This document shows, in pieces, positions 24,564-34,010 of a stretch of DNA of 64,000 nt. The notes under the pieces are model-generated. The model was not told where the DNA came from, searched no databases, and saw only the letters and a program-made list of their open reading frames with translations. Source of the DNA: CAVZCK01 sp963798805 (GTDB lineage Bacteria > Pseudomonadota > Alphaproteobacteria > Rhizobiales > Rhodomicrobiaceae); contig CAWCVC010000011.1 of assembly GCA_963798805.1 (NCBI GenBank), positions 710,438 to 774,437 of the forward strand, in the 5' to 3' direction. Position 1 is the first letter of the stretch, and each line of letters starts with the position of its first letter. The position numbers and the translations under genes were made by a program.

Positions 24564-25841
24564 ATGTCCAGCGATCAACCCGCTCAAAGCTTATCCGCAG
24601 ATGATCCGATTTCCCTCTTCAGTGACACGATTTGGGCCCCGATGAAGCGGGCGCCTTGCGACAGTTGGAAGGATGCGCCGTTCACGGCGGCGCTGGTTCT
24701 GGCGGACACCGTCCTGCAGGGCTACGGCCTCGGCGCCATGGGCGAGGCGGTCGGCGAGGTCTGTTTCAACACGGCGATGACGGGTTATCAGGAAATCCTG
24801 ACCGATCCCTCCTATGCCGGCCAGATCATCACCTTCACCTTCCCGCATATCGGCAATGTCGGCGCCAATCCCGACGACATCGAGACCTCCAATCTCGCCG
24901 CTTCCTCCGGCGTGCGCGGCTGCGTGCTGCGCATGAACATCACCAGTCCCTCGAACTACCGCGCCATTCAGCATTTCGACGCCTGGCTGAAATCGCGCGG
25001 CATCATCGGCATTTGCGGCCTCGACACGCGCGCGTTGACCGCCGCGATCCGCGAAAGAGGCATGCCGAACGCGGTCATCGTCCATGAGCCCGCCGGCAAG
25101 TTCGACATGGACCGGCTGAAGGCGGATGCCCACGCCTGGCCGGGCATCGAGGGGATGGATCTGGCCAAGGACGTAACTGCCGGCCAGAGCTATAGCTGGG
25201 ACGAGAGCACCTGGGTGTGGAATCAGGGGTACGGTCGCCAGACGGCGCCGCAATTCCATGTCGTGGCCATAGATTATGGGACGAAGCGCAACATCCTGCG
25301 CTGCTTGGCGACGGCCGGTTGCAAGGTCACGGTCCTCCCGGCGACGGCGACGGCCGAGGACGTGCTGGCGCGCGAGCCAGACGGCGTGTTTCTCTCCAAC
25401 GGCCCGGGCGATCCCGCGGCGATGAGCGACTATGCGGTGCCGGCGATCCGCAAGATCGTCTCTTCGGGCAAGCCGGTGTTCGGCATCTGCCTGGGCCATC
25501 AGCTTCTGGCGCTGGCTCTCGGCGCCAAGACCCACAAGATGCATCAGGGTCATCACGGTGCCAACCACCCGGTGAAGGACTTCACCACCGGCAAGGTCGA
25601 GATCACTTCGATGAACCACGGCTTCACGGTCGACCGCGAGACGCTGCCGGTCGGCGTCGAGGAGACGCATGTCTCGCTGTTCGACGGCTCCAATTGCGGC
25701 ATCCGCATGACCGACCGGCCGGTGTTCTCCGTCCAATACCACCCCGAAGCCTCCCCCGGCCCGCAGGACAGCCATTATCTCTTCCGCCGCTTCATCAATC
25801 ACATCAGGCGCGAGAAGGACATGGACCTGGTGGAGGAGTAA
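24564..25841 (+). CDS. carA: carbamoyl-phosphate synthase small subunit
   Basis: The 425-aa glutaminase subunit that delivers ammonia to CarB for arginine and pyrimidine synthesis. The N-terminal CPSase_sm_chain domain is marked by GEVCFNTAMTGYQEILTDPS and VRGCVLRMNITSPSNYRAIQ; the class I amidotransferase domain has the nucleophile in PVFGICLGHQLLALALGAKT and the His/Glu in QYHPEASPGPQDS. It has about 30 residues before the usual family start; ATG 24642 is an alternative but lacks a ribosome-binding site. carB is not in the window. Confidence 0.95.
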   Translation: MSSDQPAQSLSADDPISLFSDTIWAPMKRAPCDSWKDAPFTAALVLADTVLQGYGLGAMGEAVGEVCFNTAMTGYQEILTDPSYAGQIITFTFPHIGNVGANPDDIETSNLAASSGVRGCVLRMNITSPSNYRAIQHFDAWLKSRGIIGICGLDTRALTAAIRERGMPNAVIVHEPAGKFDMDRLKADAHAWPGIEGMDLAKDVTAGQSYSWDESTWVWNQGYGRQTAPQFHVVAIDYGTKRNILRCLATAGCKVTVLPATATAEDVLAREPDGVFLSNGPGDPAAMSDYAVPAIRKIVSSGKPVFGICLGHQLLALALGAKTHKMHQGHHGANHPVKDFTTGKVEITSMNHGFTVDRETLPVGVEETHVSLFDGSNCGIRMTDRPVFSVQYHPEASPGPQDSHYLFRRFINHIRREKDMDLVEE

Positions 25842-25876
25842 GGGGCGGACCTCGAAGCACCGAACCCCCGACCGGC

Positions 25877-26731
25877 TTAAGCTTGCTCACGCCGCTCCCG
25901 GATCATGCCCTCCTGCGCCACGGAAGCCACCAGCACGCCCTTACGGTCGTAAATCAGGCCGCGGCAGAACGCACGCGCGCCCTCGGCCGAAGGACTGTCC
26001 TGCACATAAAGCAGCCATTCATCGGCGCGGAAATCGCGATGGAACCAGACCGCGTGATCGAGGCTCGCCACCATCAGTGAAGGATCGAAGAGCTGGCGGC
26101 CGTGCTGCACGATCGCCGCGGACAGCAGGCTGAAATCCGAAGCATAGGCGAGCGCGCATTGATGCGTCCGCTTGTCGTCCGGCAGCGAGCCTTTCGTGCG
26201 GAGCCAGATATATTGCACCGGCTCGGCCTTGCCTGTCATGAGATAGCGTTCGAGGCTGACCGGCCTCAGCTCGATGGGCCGCTCCACCGTCCAGAAGCCT
26301 CGCATGTTCGGCGGCATCTTCTCGCGCATCTCGTCCTCGGTCGGAAGCGTGTCCGGGTCCGGAACGTCCGGCATGTGAAATTGGTGCGAAAATCCTGGCT
26401 CTTCGACATGGAAGGAGACGCTCATCGAGAAGATCGCGTGTCCATGCTGGATGGCGACGACACGGCGCGTGGTGAAACTCTTGCCGTCGCGGATGCGGTC
26501 GACCTCGAAGATGATGGGCACTTTGGGGTCGCCGCCGAGCAGGAAATAGCAATGCAGCGAATGTGCGAGCCGGTGCTCGACCGTCCGCGCCGCTGCAACC
26601 AGCGCCTGTCCCACCACCTGGCCGCCGAAAACCCGCCGCCAGCCGTTCTGGGGACTGTAGCCGCGGAACAGATTCACTTCGAGCTGTTCGAGGTCGAGGA
26701 CGGAGATCAGGCTGCTGATGTCTTGGGCCAT
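25877..26731 (-). CDS. tesB: acyl-CoA thioesterase II
   Basis: A 284-aa double hot-dog thioesterase hydrolysing medium and long acyl-CoAs. N-terminal hot-dog: VFGGQVVGQALVAAARTVE and HSLHCYFLLGGDPKVPIIFE; C-terminal hot-dog: ASLDHAVWFHRDFRADEWLL with the catalytic Asp, then YDRKGVLVASVAQEGMIR. The start MAQDIS (26731) is preferred to the in-frame 26767. It is convergent with carA and divergent from the ubiquinone hydroxylase gene. Confidence 0.93.
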   Translation of the reverse strand: MAQDISSLISVLDLEQLEVNLFRGYSPQNGWRRVFGGQVVGQALVAAARTVEHRLAHSLHCYFLLGGDPKVPIIFEVDRIRDGKSFTTRRVVAIQHGHAIFSMSVSFHVEEPGFSHQFHMPDVPDPDTLPTEDEMREKMPPNMRGFWTVERPIELRPVSLERYLMTGKAEPVQYIWLRTKGSLPDDKRTHQCALAYASDFSLLSAAIVQHGRQLFDPSLMVASLDHAVWFHRDFRADEWLLYVQDSPSAEGARAFCRGLIYDRKGVLVASVAQEGMIRERREQA

Positions 26732-26931
26732 CGGGATTCCAAGAGAAAGGAAAAAGCGTTGCCTCAACAGAGCCGGACGGCTCCGGCCGTGTCAAGCGCG
26801 CCTTGCCGCGGCTGCTGCGATTTCCCATGTGCTGAAAGGCAGCGCGCAAGCCTTGCGGCGGAATAAGCTGCGGCGTTAAACAGACTTAAGAACTGCGCGG
26901 CAAGAATGCCCGCCAGGGCGGAGACGGTGCG

Positions 26932-28170
26932 ATGGACGGCGACAGACATGATGTGATCATAGGCGGCGGCAGCTTCGTTGGTCTCGCGATTGCGCTTGGC
27001 CTTGCGAAATCCGCGCCGGGTGTGTTCCGCCTCGCCGTGGTCGAGCGGATGCCGGTCAGCGAAGCGCGGGCAGGGCGGTTCGACGGCCGGTCGGTCGCGC
27101 TCACCTCAGCGGCAAAGCAGATGCTCGATGCGCTCGGCGTCTGGGAGCGCGTTGCACCGGACGCCCAGCCGGTGCTCGCCATCGACATCACGGACTCTAA
27201 GCTGGAAATCCCCGTACGCTCGGTGCTGCTCAACTTCGACACGGCTACGGAAGAGGAAGGGCCGACTGCCTATAACCTTGAAAACGCCATTCTGCGCCGC
27301 GCGCTCTTCGAGGCCGTCGAGCCGCTCGACGATATCACGATCCTTTCGCCCGAGAGCATCACGGGGCTCGATCTTGGCGAGGCCATTGCCCGTGTGACCC
27401 TGGCAAACGGCAGGACACTGACCACCAACCTCGTCATTGCCGCCGATGGGCAGCGCTCGGCGCTGCGGCAGATGGCCGGCTTCAAGACCGTCGAATGGCC
27501 CTCCGATCAGACCGCGATCGTCGGCACGGTGGCGCACGAAAAGCCGCATGGCGGCCGCGCGGTGCAGCACTTTCTGCCTTCCGGCCCCTTCGCCATGCTG
27601 CCGATGGTCGATAGTCGCTGTTCGCTGGTCTGGACCGAGCGCGCCGATGAGGCGAAGCGGATCATGGCGCTCGATGAGGCGGGCGCGCTCGCCGAGATCG
27701 AGAAGCGGATGGGCTGGCGGCTTGGCGGGCTGTCCCTCGTGGGCAAGCTGGCCTGCTATCCGCTGACCATGACGCTGTCGCGCGGTTTTGTGAAGCCGCG
27801 CTTCGCGCTTGCAGGCGACGCCGCGCACGGGTTGCACTGGATTGCCGGCCAGGGCCTCAACCATGGGCTGAAGGACGCCGCCGCGTTGACCGAAGTTCTG
27901 GTCGATGCGGCCCGGCTCGGCCTTGATCCGGGCGATCTGACGGTGCTGGAGCGCTATGAGCGCTGGCGGCGTTTCGACAGCGCCACGTCGGCGATGACCG
28001 CCGCTGCGCTCAACAGATTGTTCGCCAATGATGTGACGCCGCTGCGCATGGTGCGCCAGCTTGGCCTTGGCATGGTGGACAGGCTGCCGCGGCTCAAGAG
28101 CGTCTTCATGAAGGAGGCCGCCGGACTGACGGGCGAATTGCCGAAGCTTCTGCGCGGGGAACTCGCCTGA
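26932..28170 (+). CDS. UbiH/UbiF/Coq6-family FAD-dependent ubiquinone hydroxylase
   Basis: A 412-aa flavin monooxygenase of ubiquinone biosynthesis. The FAD loop is DVIIGGGSFVGLAIALGLA; the family block GRFDGRSVALTSAAKQML follows; the second FAD motif is FALAGDAAHGLHWIAGQGLN, where the usual proline before IAGQGLN is Trp. Which ring position is hydroxylated cannot be told from sequence. It is divergent from tesB with a 200-bp shared upstream region. Confidence 0.9.
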   Translation: MDGDRHDVIIGGGSFVGLAIALGLAKSAPGVFRLAVVERMPVSEARAGRFDGRSVALTSAAKQMLDALGVWERVAPDAQPVLAIDITDSKLEIPVRSVLLNFDTATEEEGPTAYNLENAILRRALFEAVEPLDDITILSPESITGLDLGEAIARVTLANGRTLTTNLVIAADGQRSALRQMAGFKTVEWPSDQTAIVGTVAHEKPHGGRAVQHFLPSGPFAMLPMVDSRCSLVWTERADEAKRIMALDEAGALAEIEKRMGWRLGGLSLVGKLACYPLTMTLSRGFVKPRFALAGDAAHGLHWIAGQGLNHGLKDAAALTEVLVDAARLGLDPGDLTVLERYERWRRFDSATSAMTAAALNRLFANDVTPLRMVRQLGLGMVDRLPRLKSVFMKEAAGLTGELPKLLRGELA

Positions 28171-28190
28171 ACGGCGTCGCCCCCTGCGCC

Positions 28191-28613
28191 TCATCCATCG
28201 CCGAAAATCATGCGATGGCTCTTGGCGGTGTCCATATATTCGCGCATGGTCTTCACGAGGCCGTCCTCCAGCTCGAACACGAAGCAATAGTCATTGTCGT
28301 AGGGACGGCCGCTCGCCAGCGTCGCCCGCATCCGTTCCTCGACCACGACGACGTCGCCATCCGCATAGACGCCTTTGAAATCGATCTTCACGTCGTTGAC
28401 GAAAAGCCGGCCGAAATCATGGGCGATGAAATTCGCGATATTGCCCGCACCCACGAATCCGGCAGGCGCACCGAGCGCGAGAGCGGTGGCATTGTCCTTC
28501 GGCGCGATCCAGACCGCGTCTTCCTTGAAGCGCTTTAGAATTTCCGCAGCGTCGCGCGTCGCAAAGGCCTGCCAGAGCTCGGTGATCAGGCATTTGTTCT
28601 CGTCAATGGTCAT
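28191..28613 (-). CDS. SnoaL/NTF2-like protein
   Basis: A 140-aa cone-shaped alpha+beta barrel protein. It is recognised by ELWQAFATRDAAEILKRFKE, then DAVWIAPKDN and the strand-rich end FVFELEDGLVKTMREYMDT, where the YMDT stretch is typical of the SnoaL family. Members act as ester-hydrolysing or isomerising enzymes or as binding proteins; the substrate is not evident. It ends 20 bp from the convergent ubiquinone hydroxylase gene. Confidence 0.82.
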   Translation of the reverse strand: MTIDENKCLITELWQAFATRDAAEILKRFKEDAVWIAPKDNATALALGAPAGFVGAGNIANFIAHDFGRLFVNDVKIDFKGVYADGDVVVVEERMRATLASGRPYDNDYCFVFELEDGLVKTMREYMDTAKSHRMIFGDG

Positions 28614-28771
28614 GATTTCGATCCCCTTTCATTCACGTTGCCTGGCGGGATCATGAGCGCGAGGTACGTGGTAGTCTGGCGCTATTCGGACTCAACCCCT
28701 CTAGCTGCGCGGCCCATGATCATGTCCGAAAGCCGCTAGACAGAAAGGCGCGGTCTCCGCAAAGTCGCCCT

Positions 28772-30220
28772 ATGGACCTCGATCACGATGCCTGCTACCG
28801 GGCGATCTGCCTGCGCGACGCCCGCTTCGACGGGCGGCTCTTCATCGGCGTGAAGACGACCGGCATCTACTGCCGGCCGATCTGCCCAGCGCGGACGCCA
28901 CGCTCCGAGAACGTGATCTTTTTCCCGACCGCCGCGGCGGCTCAGGAAGCCGGTTTTCGCCCCTGTCTTCGCTGCCGGCCCGAAACCGCGCCCGATCTCG
29001 GCGCCTGGCGCGGTTCCTCCAACACGGTTTCGCGCGCGCTGGCTCTCATCGAGCTTGGCGCGCTTGATGAAGCGGATGTCGCCACGCTTGCCGGCCGGCT
29101 CGGCGTCGGCGAGCGCCAGCTCCGGCGGCTGTTCCGTGAGCATCTGGGCGCCTCGCCGATCGCTGTTGCGCAGACGCGCCGGGTTCTGCTGGCAAAACAG
29201 CTCATTCACGAGACGCGGCTGCCCATGGCCGAAATCGCCTTCGCGTCCGGGTTCGGCAGCATCCGGCGCTTCAACGAGACCTTTCGCACGCTGTTCGGCC
29301 GGCCGCCGGGCGCGTTGCGACGGTCGGGCGAAGCGGATGTTTCGGCCGGTCCGCGCGGCGAGGTGCGCTTGCTCTTGCGCTATCAGCCGCCCTATGACTG
29401 GGATGCGATGCTCAGCTTTCTCGCCGCCCGCGCCATTCCGGGCGTGGAGCACGTCGCCGGCCGCGAGTGGCAGCGCAGCATCGAGATCGACGGTGACCAG
29501 GGGACGGTCTCGGTCCGCCCGCATGAAAGCCACGCGCTCTCCGCGGCGATCTGTTTTCCGAAGCTGACGGCGCTTCCCGTGATCATCGGCAGGCTGCGGC
29601 GTGTCTTCGATCTGGCGGCGGACCCGCTGGCGATCGCCTCTCACCTGGTCCACGATCCCGCGCTGGCGCCGCTGCTTAAGGCGCGGCCAGGCTTGCGCGT
29701 GCCGGGCGCATGGGACGGATTCGAGCTGGCCGTGCGGGCGGTTTTGGGCCAGCAGATCACGGTTGTCGCTGCGAGACGCCTTGCCGGCCGGCTGGTTGCC
29801 GCTTATGGCGCGCCCCTCGCGGAACCGGCCGGAGAGCTGACCCACGTCTTCCCGCGGCCCGAGCCGCTCGCATCGGCGGATCTTACCACGCTCGGAATGC
29901 CGCGCGCCCGTGCGACGGCGCTTTCCGCCGTTGCCGCGGCGCTGATCGCCGACCCGGATCTATTCGGAGCCCGGCGCAGCCTCGAAGAAGCCATCGAAAA
30001 GCTGCGGACCATCCGAGGCATCGGCAACTGGACGGCGAATTACATCGCGCTGCGCCAGCTTCGCGAGCCGGACGCCTTTCCGGCCGCCGATATCGGCCTG
30101 ATTCGCGCCATGGCCGGCGAAATGGGCCACCGGCCTTCCGCCGAAGAGCTTTCCCGGCGCGCCGAGATATGGCGGCCATGGCGCGCTTATGCCGCACAGC
30201 ATCTCTGGGCGTCTGCTTAG
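28772..30220 (+). CDS. Ada-AlkA fusion: methyl-sensing activator with DNA-3-methyladenine glycosylase
   Basis: A 482-aa two-part repair protein. Residues 1-80 are the Ada zinc domain (GIYCRPICPART and GFRPCLRCRPET supply the Cys4 site with the methyl-accepting Cys); about 85-185 is an AraC-type HTH (VATLAGRLGVGERQLRRLFR, FASGFGSIRRFNETF); the rest is an AlkA glycosylase with AVLGQQITVVAARRLAG and the helix-hairpin-helix TIRGIGNWTANYIALR followed by the catalytic Asp in FPAADIGLIRAM. The architecture is known for adaptive-response proteins outside enterics. Autoregulation is expected, but no Ada box was identified. Confidence 0.93.
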   Translation: MDLDHDACYRAICLRDARFDGRLFIGVKTTGIYCRPICPARTPRSENVIFFPTAAAAQEAGFRPCLRCRPETAPDLGAWRGSSNTVSRALALIELGALDEADVATLAGRLGVGERQLRRLFREHLGASPIAVAQTRRVLLAKQLIHETRLPMAEIAFASGFGSIRRFNETFRTLFGRPPGALRRSGEADVSAGPRGEVRLLLRYQPPYDWDAMLSFLAARAIPGVEHVAGREWQRSIEIDGDQGTVSVRPHESHALSAAICFPKLTALPVIIGRLRRVFDLAADPLAIASHLVHDPALAPLLKARPGLRVPGAWDGFELAVRAVLGQQITVVAARRLAGRLVAAYGAPLAEPAGELTHVFPRPEPLASADLTTLGMPRARATALSAVAAALIADPDLFGARRSLEEAIEKLRTIRGIGNWTANYIALRQLREPDAFPAADIGLIRAMAGEMGHRPSAEELSRRAEIWRPWRAYAAQHLWASA

Positions 30221-30242
30221 GCCCGAATCATCACGAACGGCG

Positions 30243-30440
30243 TCAATCCTCGAGCTTACGCGCCTCATCCGGCAGCATGATCGGCACGCCATCCCGGATC
30301 GGGAAAGCGAGCTTCGCGGCCTCGCTGATCAGCTCCTGGCGCTCGCGGTCGTAGCGCAACTGCGTCTTGGTGAGCGGGCAGACCAGCACCTCCAGAAGGC
30401 GTGGATCGACGGTGCTGCTCATGTCCTTCTCTGTCGTCAT
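30243..30440 (-). CDS. Trm112-like small zinc-ribbon protein
   Basis: A 65-aa protein of the Trm112/YcaR group (activator of methyltransferases in eukaryotes; role in bacteria unclear). The core is DPRLLEVLVCPLTKTQLRYD, then ELISEAAKLAFPIRDGVPIM with a final LPDEAR. Only one Cys of the usual Cys4 ribbon remains, as in many alphaproteobacteria. Starts at 30440 or 30422 are both plausible. Confidence 0.85.
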   Translation of the reverse strand: MTTEKDMSSTVDPRLLEVLVCPLTKTQLRYDRERQELISEAAKLAFPIRDGVPIMLPDEARKLED

Positions 30441-30832
30441 TTTCAGCCCTGCTTTGTCATAAATTTGCAATGCCGCACATCATAATGATAACGATGGCGG
30501 ATTGAACTTGGATTTACAGCGGGAGCCTCATTGACCGTTTTCCGAAACACTAACATTCGCTGCCCGATTGCGTTAGACTTCCGTGCATCGGGAGATGGGA
30601 CAAGGTGTGAACATCTTGTACGCGAAAGAGCCAATTCAAAACTCAGCATGGCCGCGGAAGAACGGGCAGCCGGCCCGTGAGAGAAACGTCACCCTAAACT
30701 GACAAAGCACAGGCGCAGGCCGAGGCGGGATGAACACCGCCGCGGCCGCGCATAAGGAACTGAGCGCCGGAGTTGGGACGCTGTCGCAGGCGCGTCCGGC
30801 GCTATCGCCGTACCGGCAAACAGGAGACACAT
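30441..30832. other. intergenic region upstream of olsB, no gene seen
   Basis: 392 bp. Short open frames on both strands show no family motif. The segment 30480-30560 is AT-richer and may contain divergent promoters for the Trm112-like gene and olsB. A CAGGAG ribosome-binding site ends the region. Confidence 0.45.
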
Positions 30833-31816
30833 ATGATTCTCAGTCCTCGGCGCATAGCCAGCAAGTTCAGGCCGCGCGCGCTGCAGGGGATACCGCCGCT
30901 GATCCTGCCGTTCCGCAACAGGCGCGGCAAGCAGATGCCGATCATCCCGATCGGCAGGATGGTCAAGGTCTACGGCCGGGTCGGCAATCTCGAAGTCCGG
31001 CTGGCCCGGTCGCGCGGCGATCTGCGCAGGGCTCAGAAGCTGCGCTATGAGGTGTTTTACGAGGAGATGGATGCCATTCCGAATGCCGCGATGATGATCC
31101 GGCGGCGCGACGAAGACGCCTATGACGAGATCTGTGATCATCTGCTGGTTGTGGATTACGGCAATCTGGTCGCCAGCAAAGGCCGGCCCTGGAAGAAGCG
31201 CCCGCGCGTCGTCGGCACCTACCGCGTGCTGCGCCAGGACGTTGCCGAAACCCATGGCGGCTTTTATAGCCAGGGCGAGTACGACATCGCCCCGCTGCTC
31301 GCCGCGAAGAGCCATGATTACCACTTCATGGAGCTTGGCCGCTCCTGCGTGCTGAAGTCCTATCGCAGCCGCCGGACCGTCGAGCTGCTCTGGCACGGCA
31401 TCTGGACCTATGTGCGCGAGCATGGCGTCGATGTCATGATCGGCTGCGCCAGCTTTCCGGGCATCGATCCGAAGCGCCACGCCATGGCGCTCAGCTATCT
31501 GCATCACCATTCGCTTGCGCCGAAGGATTGGCGCGTGAAGGCGCATGAGCGGCTTTATGTCAACATGAACATGATCCCCGCCAAGGATCTCGACCCGAAA
31601 GCGGCGCTCAAGGCCATGCCGCCGCTGATCAAGGGCTATCTCCGTCTCGGCGCCTATGTCGGCGACGGCGCCGTGATCGACCGTCAGTTCGGCACCACCG
31701 ACGTGCTGATCGTCCTGCCCGTCGAGGCGATCAATTCGCGCTATTTCGGCCATTTCGGCGCGCCGGAGGAGACCTTCTCCGCGATCGGGGCTCCGAACGG
31801 CAAGAAGTTGAGCTGA
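30833..31816 (+). CDS. olsB: L-ornithine N-alpha-acyltransferase (ornithine lipid synthesis)
   Basis: A 327-aa GNAT-like acyltransferase that transfers a 3-hydroxyacyl chain from acyl carrier protein to ornithine, the first step of ornithine lipid formation. The family pattern includes LEVRLARSRGDLRRAQKLRY, then EVFYEEM, the DAYDEICDHLLVVDY strand, VVGTYRVLRQDVAETHGGFY and FMELGRSCVLKSYRSRRTVE, IGCASFPGIDP. ATG 30833 with CAGGAG is chosen. olsA is not adjacent. About 30 basic residues precede the usual start of the domain. Confidence 0.85.
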   Translation: MILSPRRIASKFRPRALQGIPPLILPFRNRRGKQMPIIPIGRMVKVYGRVGNLEVRLARSRGDLRRAQKLRYEVFYEEMDAIPNAAMMIRRRDEDAYDEICDHLLVVDYGNLVASKGRPWKKRPRVVGTYRVLRQDVAETHGGFYSQGEYDIAPLLAAKSHDYHFMELGRSCVLKSYRSRRTVELLWHGIWTYVREHGVDVMIGCASFPGIDPKRHAMALSYLHHHSLAPKDWRVKAHERLYVNMNMIPAKDLDPKAALKAMPPLIKGYLRLGAYVGDGAVIDRQFGTTDVLIVLPVEAINSRYFGHFGAPEETFSAIGAPNGKKLS

Positions 31817-31963
31817 CGGGGCTTTTTCTCTCCGGCGCGCCGCAGGCGCTTTTTTGCCGCGCCTTCTATTCCATCAGCGATCCAGCGCTTACACTCCGCG
31901 CGCGAGCATCGGCCGTGATTGCGCGGCTGATTCCTTCGAGCTTTGGGGCAGTCGCGCAGGGAG

Positions 31964-32851
31964 ATGGACGAGATCCAGTCATTCGGTGGCGTTGTTGCGC
32001 TGTGGATCGCGGCGAGCTGCGCTCTGTGGTGGGGACATCGTCTCATCGTCCGCCGTCGCCAGAAGCAGCAGCTCGATCAGGCGGTGCGCGCGGCGGCTTG
32101 CGTCGGCGACGCGCAGGCGGTTTTCGACGCCATTCGCGCAGGTGGGGCTAATAATGGTGACGGACGACTCGCAGGCGAGACATACGCGCTGCTGAAGCGC
32201 ATCCAGGAGCACGGTGCGTTTTTCGATGCGGTGAATACGCTGCGTGTGCAGATCCAGGCGTCGCTCGGGATCGCGGACCACGCGCCGCTGTCGGAGGTCC
32301 TGCATCTGCGGCGCGACCTCTGGGCGGCGAGCGAAATCGTCCTCGTCGAAGATCCTGGTAGTTTCAGCGCGAGCTTCGCCGAGCCCGGCAGCTATGAGCG
32401 CTTCCGGGACGAGGCCACCCGTCTGCTGTTCAAATCGGCGGCCGAGGCGGCAGGCGCCGAGGACCCGATCGATCTGCGGCTCGCTCTTGCCCGCAAGGAT
32501 GCGGACGCCTTCATCGCCGAGTTGCGCGAGGCGATCGCGGCCGCGCGCGAGCGGGACCGCCTGCCCACCATCGCCGAAATCACGGCCTATCCGCTGGCGA
32601 TCCTGCGCGGCCTGCCCGAAAAGCTCCGCCTCGCCTATGTGTTTTTGCGCGCTCTGTTCGCTTACGCCGGCGACACGGCGCGCACGATCCGCGAACTCGG
32701 AGACCATGGCGCGCGGCAGGCGCCATCTGCAGAAGGCGCGCGAGGATCTGCCGCAGCGGCTGTCCGCCGGTTTCGACCGCGCCTCAGCCGCGGCGCGCGA
32801 CAGTGCCGCCAGCCTGCACCGGCACTACGATTTTCTCGCCGCCGCGCATGA
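31964..32851 (+). CDS. hypothetical membrane-anchored protein, probably broken by a frameshift
   Basis: A 295-aa frame with an N-terminal helix (FGGVVALWIAASCALWWGH) then soluble helices, ending near AYVFLRALFAYAGDTARTIR. After about residue 250 the sequence turns Arg/Ala-rich (ARGSAAAAVRRFRPRLSRGA), the sign of reading the wrong frame, while the protein-like continuation KAREDLPQRLSAGFDR lies in the overlapping frame at 32706-34004. Either a frameshift at about 32710-32725 splits one gene of about 680 codons, or two genes overlap by 146 nt. I do not recognise a family. Confidence 0.5.
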   Translation: MDEIQSFGGVVALWIAASCALWWGHRLIVRRRQKQQLDQAVRAAACVGDAQAVFDAIRAGGANNGDGRLAGETYALLKRIQEHGAFFDAVNTLRVQIQASLGIADHAPLSEVLHLRRDLWAASEIVLVEDPGSFSASFAEPGSYERFRDEATRLLFKSAAEAAGAEDPIDLRLALARKDADAFIAELREAIAAARERDRLPTIAEITAYPLAILRGLPEKLRLAYVFLRALFAYAGDTARTIRELGDHGARQAPSAEGARGSAAAAVRRFRPRLSRGARQCRQPAPALRFSRRRA

Positions 32852-34004
32852 TTTTCAGGCGAAATACGAGCAGCTCCTGCGCCGCGCGCCGGACCTCACC
32901 GAGCGTGGGCGCCAGTTCATCGCCCGGCTCGACCTCGCCGAGCGCTCCGAGCGGCTCCGGCTGACCTCGGCCAATGCCTTGATCTGGCTGGCGCGGCGGC
33001 TCATCGACGGACTTGCTCTGGCGATGGCCGGGCTGCAGCGCCTCCATGCCGGGCTCAGGCAAACCACGCCTTGGACGTTCGCCGCCATGGCTTTGGCGCC
33101 GACGCCGGTGCGTGGGCGGGGAACGCCGGCATTCCGGTCTTACGCCATGGCGCTTGCGGCAAGCGGGCTGACTGAAGAGCCACGGCGGGTCGAGGCTGCA
33201 CCGGCGAAGAGCGCCACGCGGCCGGTGAAGGCGAAGACGGCGGGGAAAGCTGCTCGCGCGGCGGCCTTGCGCTCCAACGAGACGGGCAAGCCAGCCCGAG
33301 GAACAGGCAGGCAAGCGGCCCGGGCGAAACCCGCTGTGGAGAAGACGCCAAAGCCGCGTATTGCCGCGCAAAAGCAAGTGGCTGCGCCGAAACCGTCCAG
33401 GACCGCGAAGGCAGATCTGCCGATAGCTTCGATGGACGCTGCGCCGTCAGAGGCGTTTACGTCGCCTGCTCCGGTGCGCCAGCCGATTGCATCGCCCAAG
33501 CGCGCACATGTGCGCATCCCGCGTCTATCGCGGAAAGCCGTTGCCGCCCAGGCCGACGACACTCTGCAAATGCAGCCGGGGGAGGCGCAAACCCATACGC
33601 AAGCCGAACCGTCGCCCGAACGGGGCCTATCATTTCTCGGCCGCGTCTTCGCGCGCCGGAAGCAGGGCGATGATGCCGTCCCACTCGCCACCGAAGAGAG
33701 CGAGCCGTCTGCCGGCGAGGCGATGGGAGCAGCCGCGCCGATTGCGGCCGAAACTGCGGAGACCCCCAGCCAGCCCGAACGCATCGAAAACCCGCCGACA
33801 CTTCTGCAAAAACTCTCGGAAATCGCCAAAAACGAGCCAGCCGCCGATATCGGGGAGGAGCCCACCGACGCTCACGCCGCCGGCGATGAGCCCGAGCCAG
33901 CGGACGAGCCGGGGCCGTTGACCTTGAGCCTCATGGAATTGCAGGCCAAAATAAAAAAGGAAAAGCCCTCGCAGATCCGGGCGTTCCCCTGGCTGAGAGG
34001 ATAG
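32706..34004 (+). CDS. hypothetical Ala/Lys/Pro-rich protein, likely 3' part of the preceding gene
   Basis: A 432-aa frame starting at ATG 32706 (CGGAG precedes it by only a few bases). The first 140 residues are helical (HYDFLAAAHDFQAKYEQLLR, RRLIDGLALAMAGLQRLHAG); the rest is low-complexity basic Ala/Lys/Pro sequence, ending LMELQAKIKKEKPSQIRAFP. It ends six bases before the vWA gene, so the two probably form an operon. Function unknown. The break with the upstream frame may be a real frameshift, a sequencing error, or true overlapping genes. Confidence 0.5.
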   Translation: MARGRRHLQKAREDLPQRLSAGFDRASAAARDSAASLHRHYDFLAAAHDFQAKYEQLLRRAPDLTERGRQFIARLDLAERSERLRLTSANALIWLARRLIDGLALAMAGLQRLHAGLRQTTPWTFAAMALAPTPVRGRGTPAFRSYAMALAASGLTEEPRRVEAAPAKSATRPVKAKTAGKAARAAALRSNETGKPARGTGRQAARAKPAVEKTPKPRIAAQKQVAAPKPSRTAKADLPIASMDAAPSEAFTSPAPVRQPIASPKRAHVRIPRLSRKAVAAQADDTLQMQPGEAQTHTQAEPSPERGLSFLGRVFARRKQGDDAVPLATEESEPSAGEAMGAAAPIAAETAETPSQPERIENPPTLLQKLSEIAKNEPAADIGEEPTDAHAAGDEPEPADEPGPLTLSLMELQAKIKKEKPSQIRAFPWLRG

Positions 34005-34010
34005 GCCGAG

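Noticed and set aside
24591..25802. 403-aa minus frame opposite carA
   Set aside because: Shadow; carA has all expected motifs.
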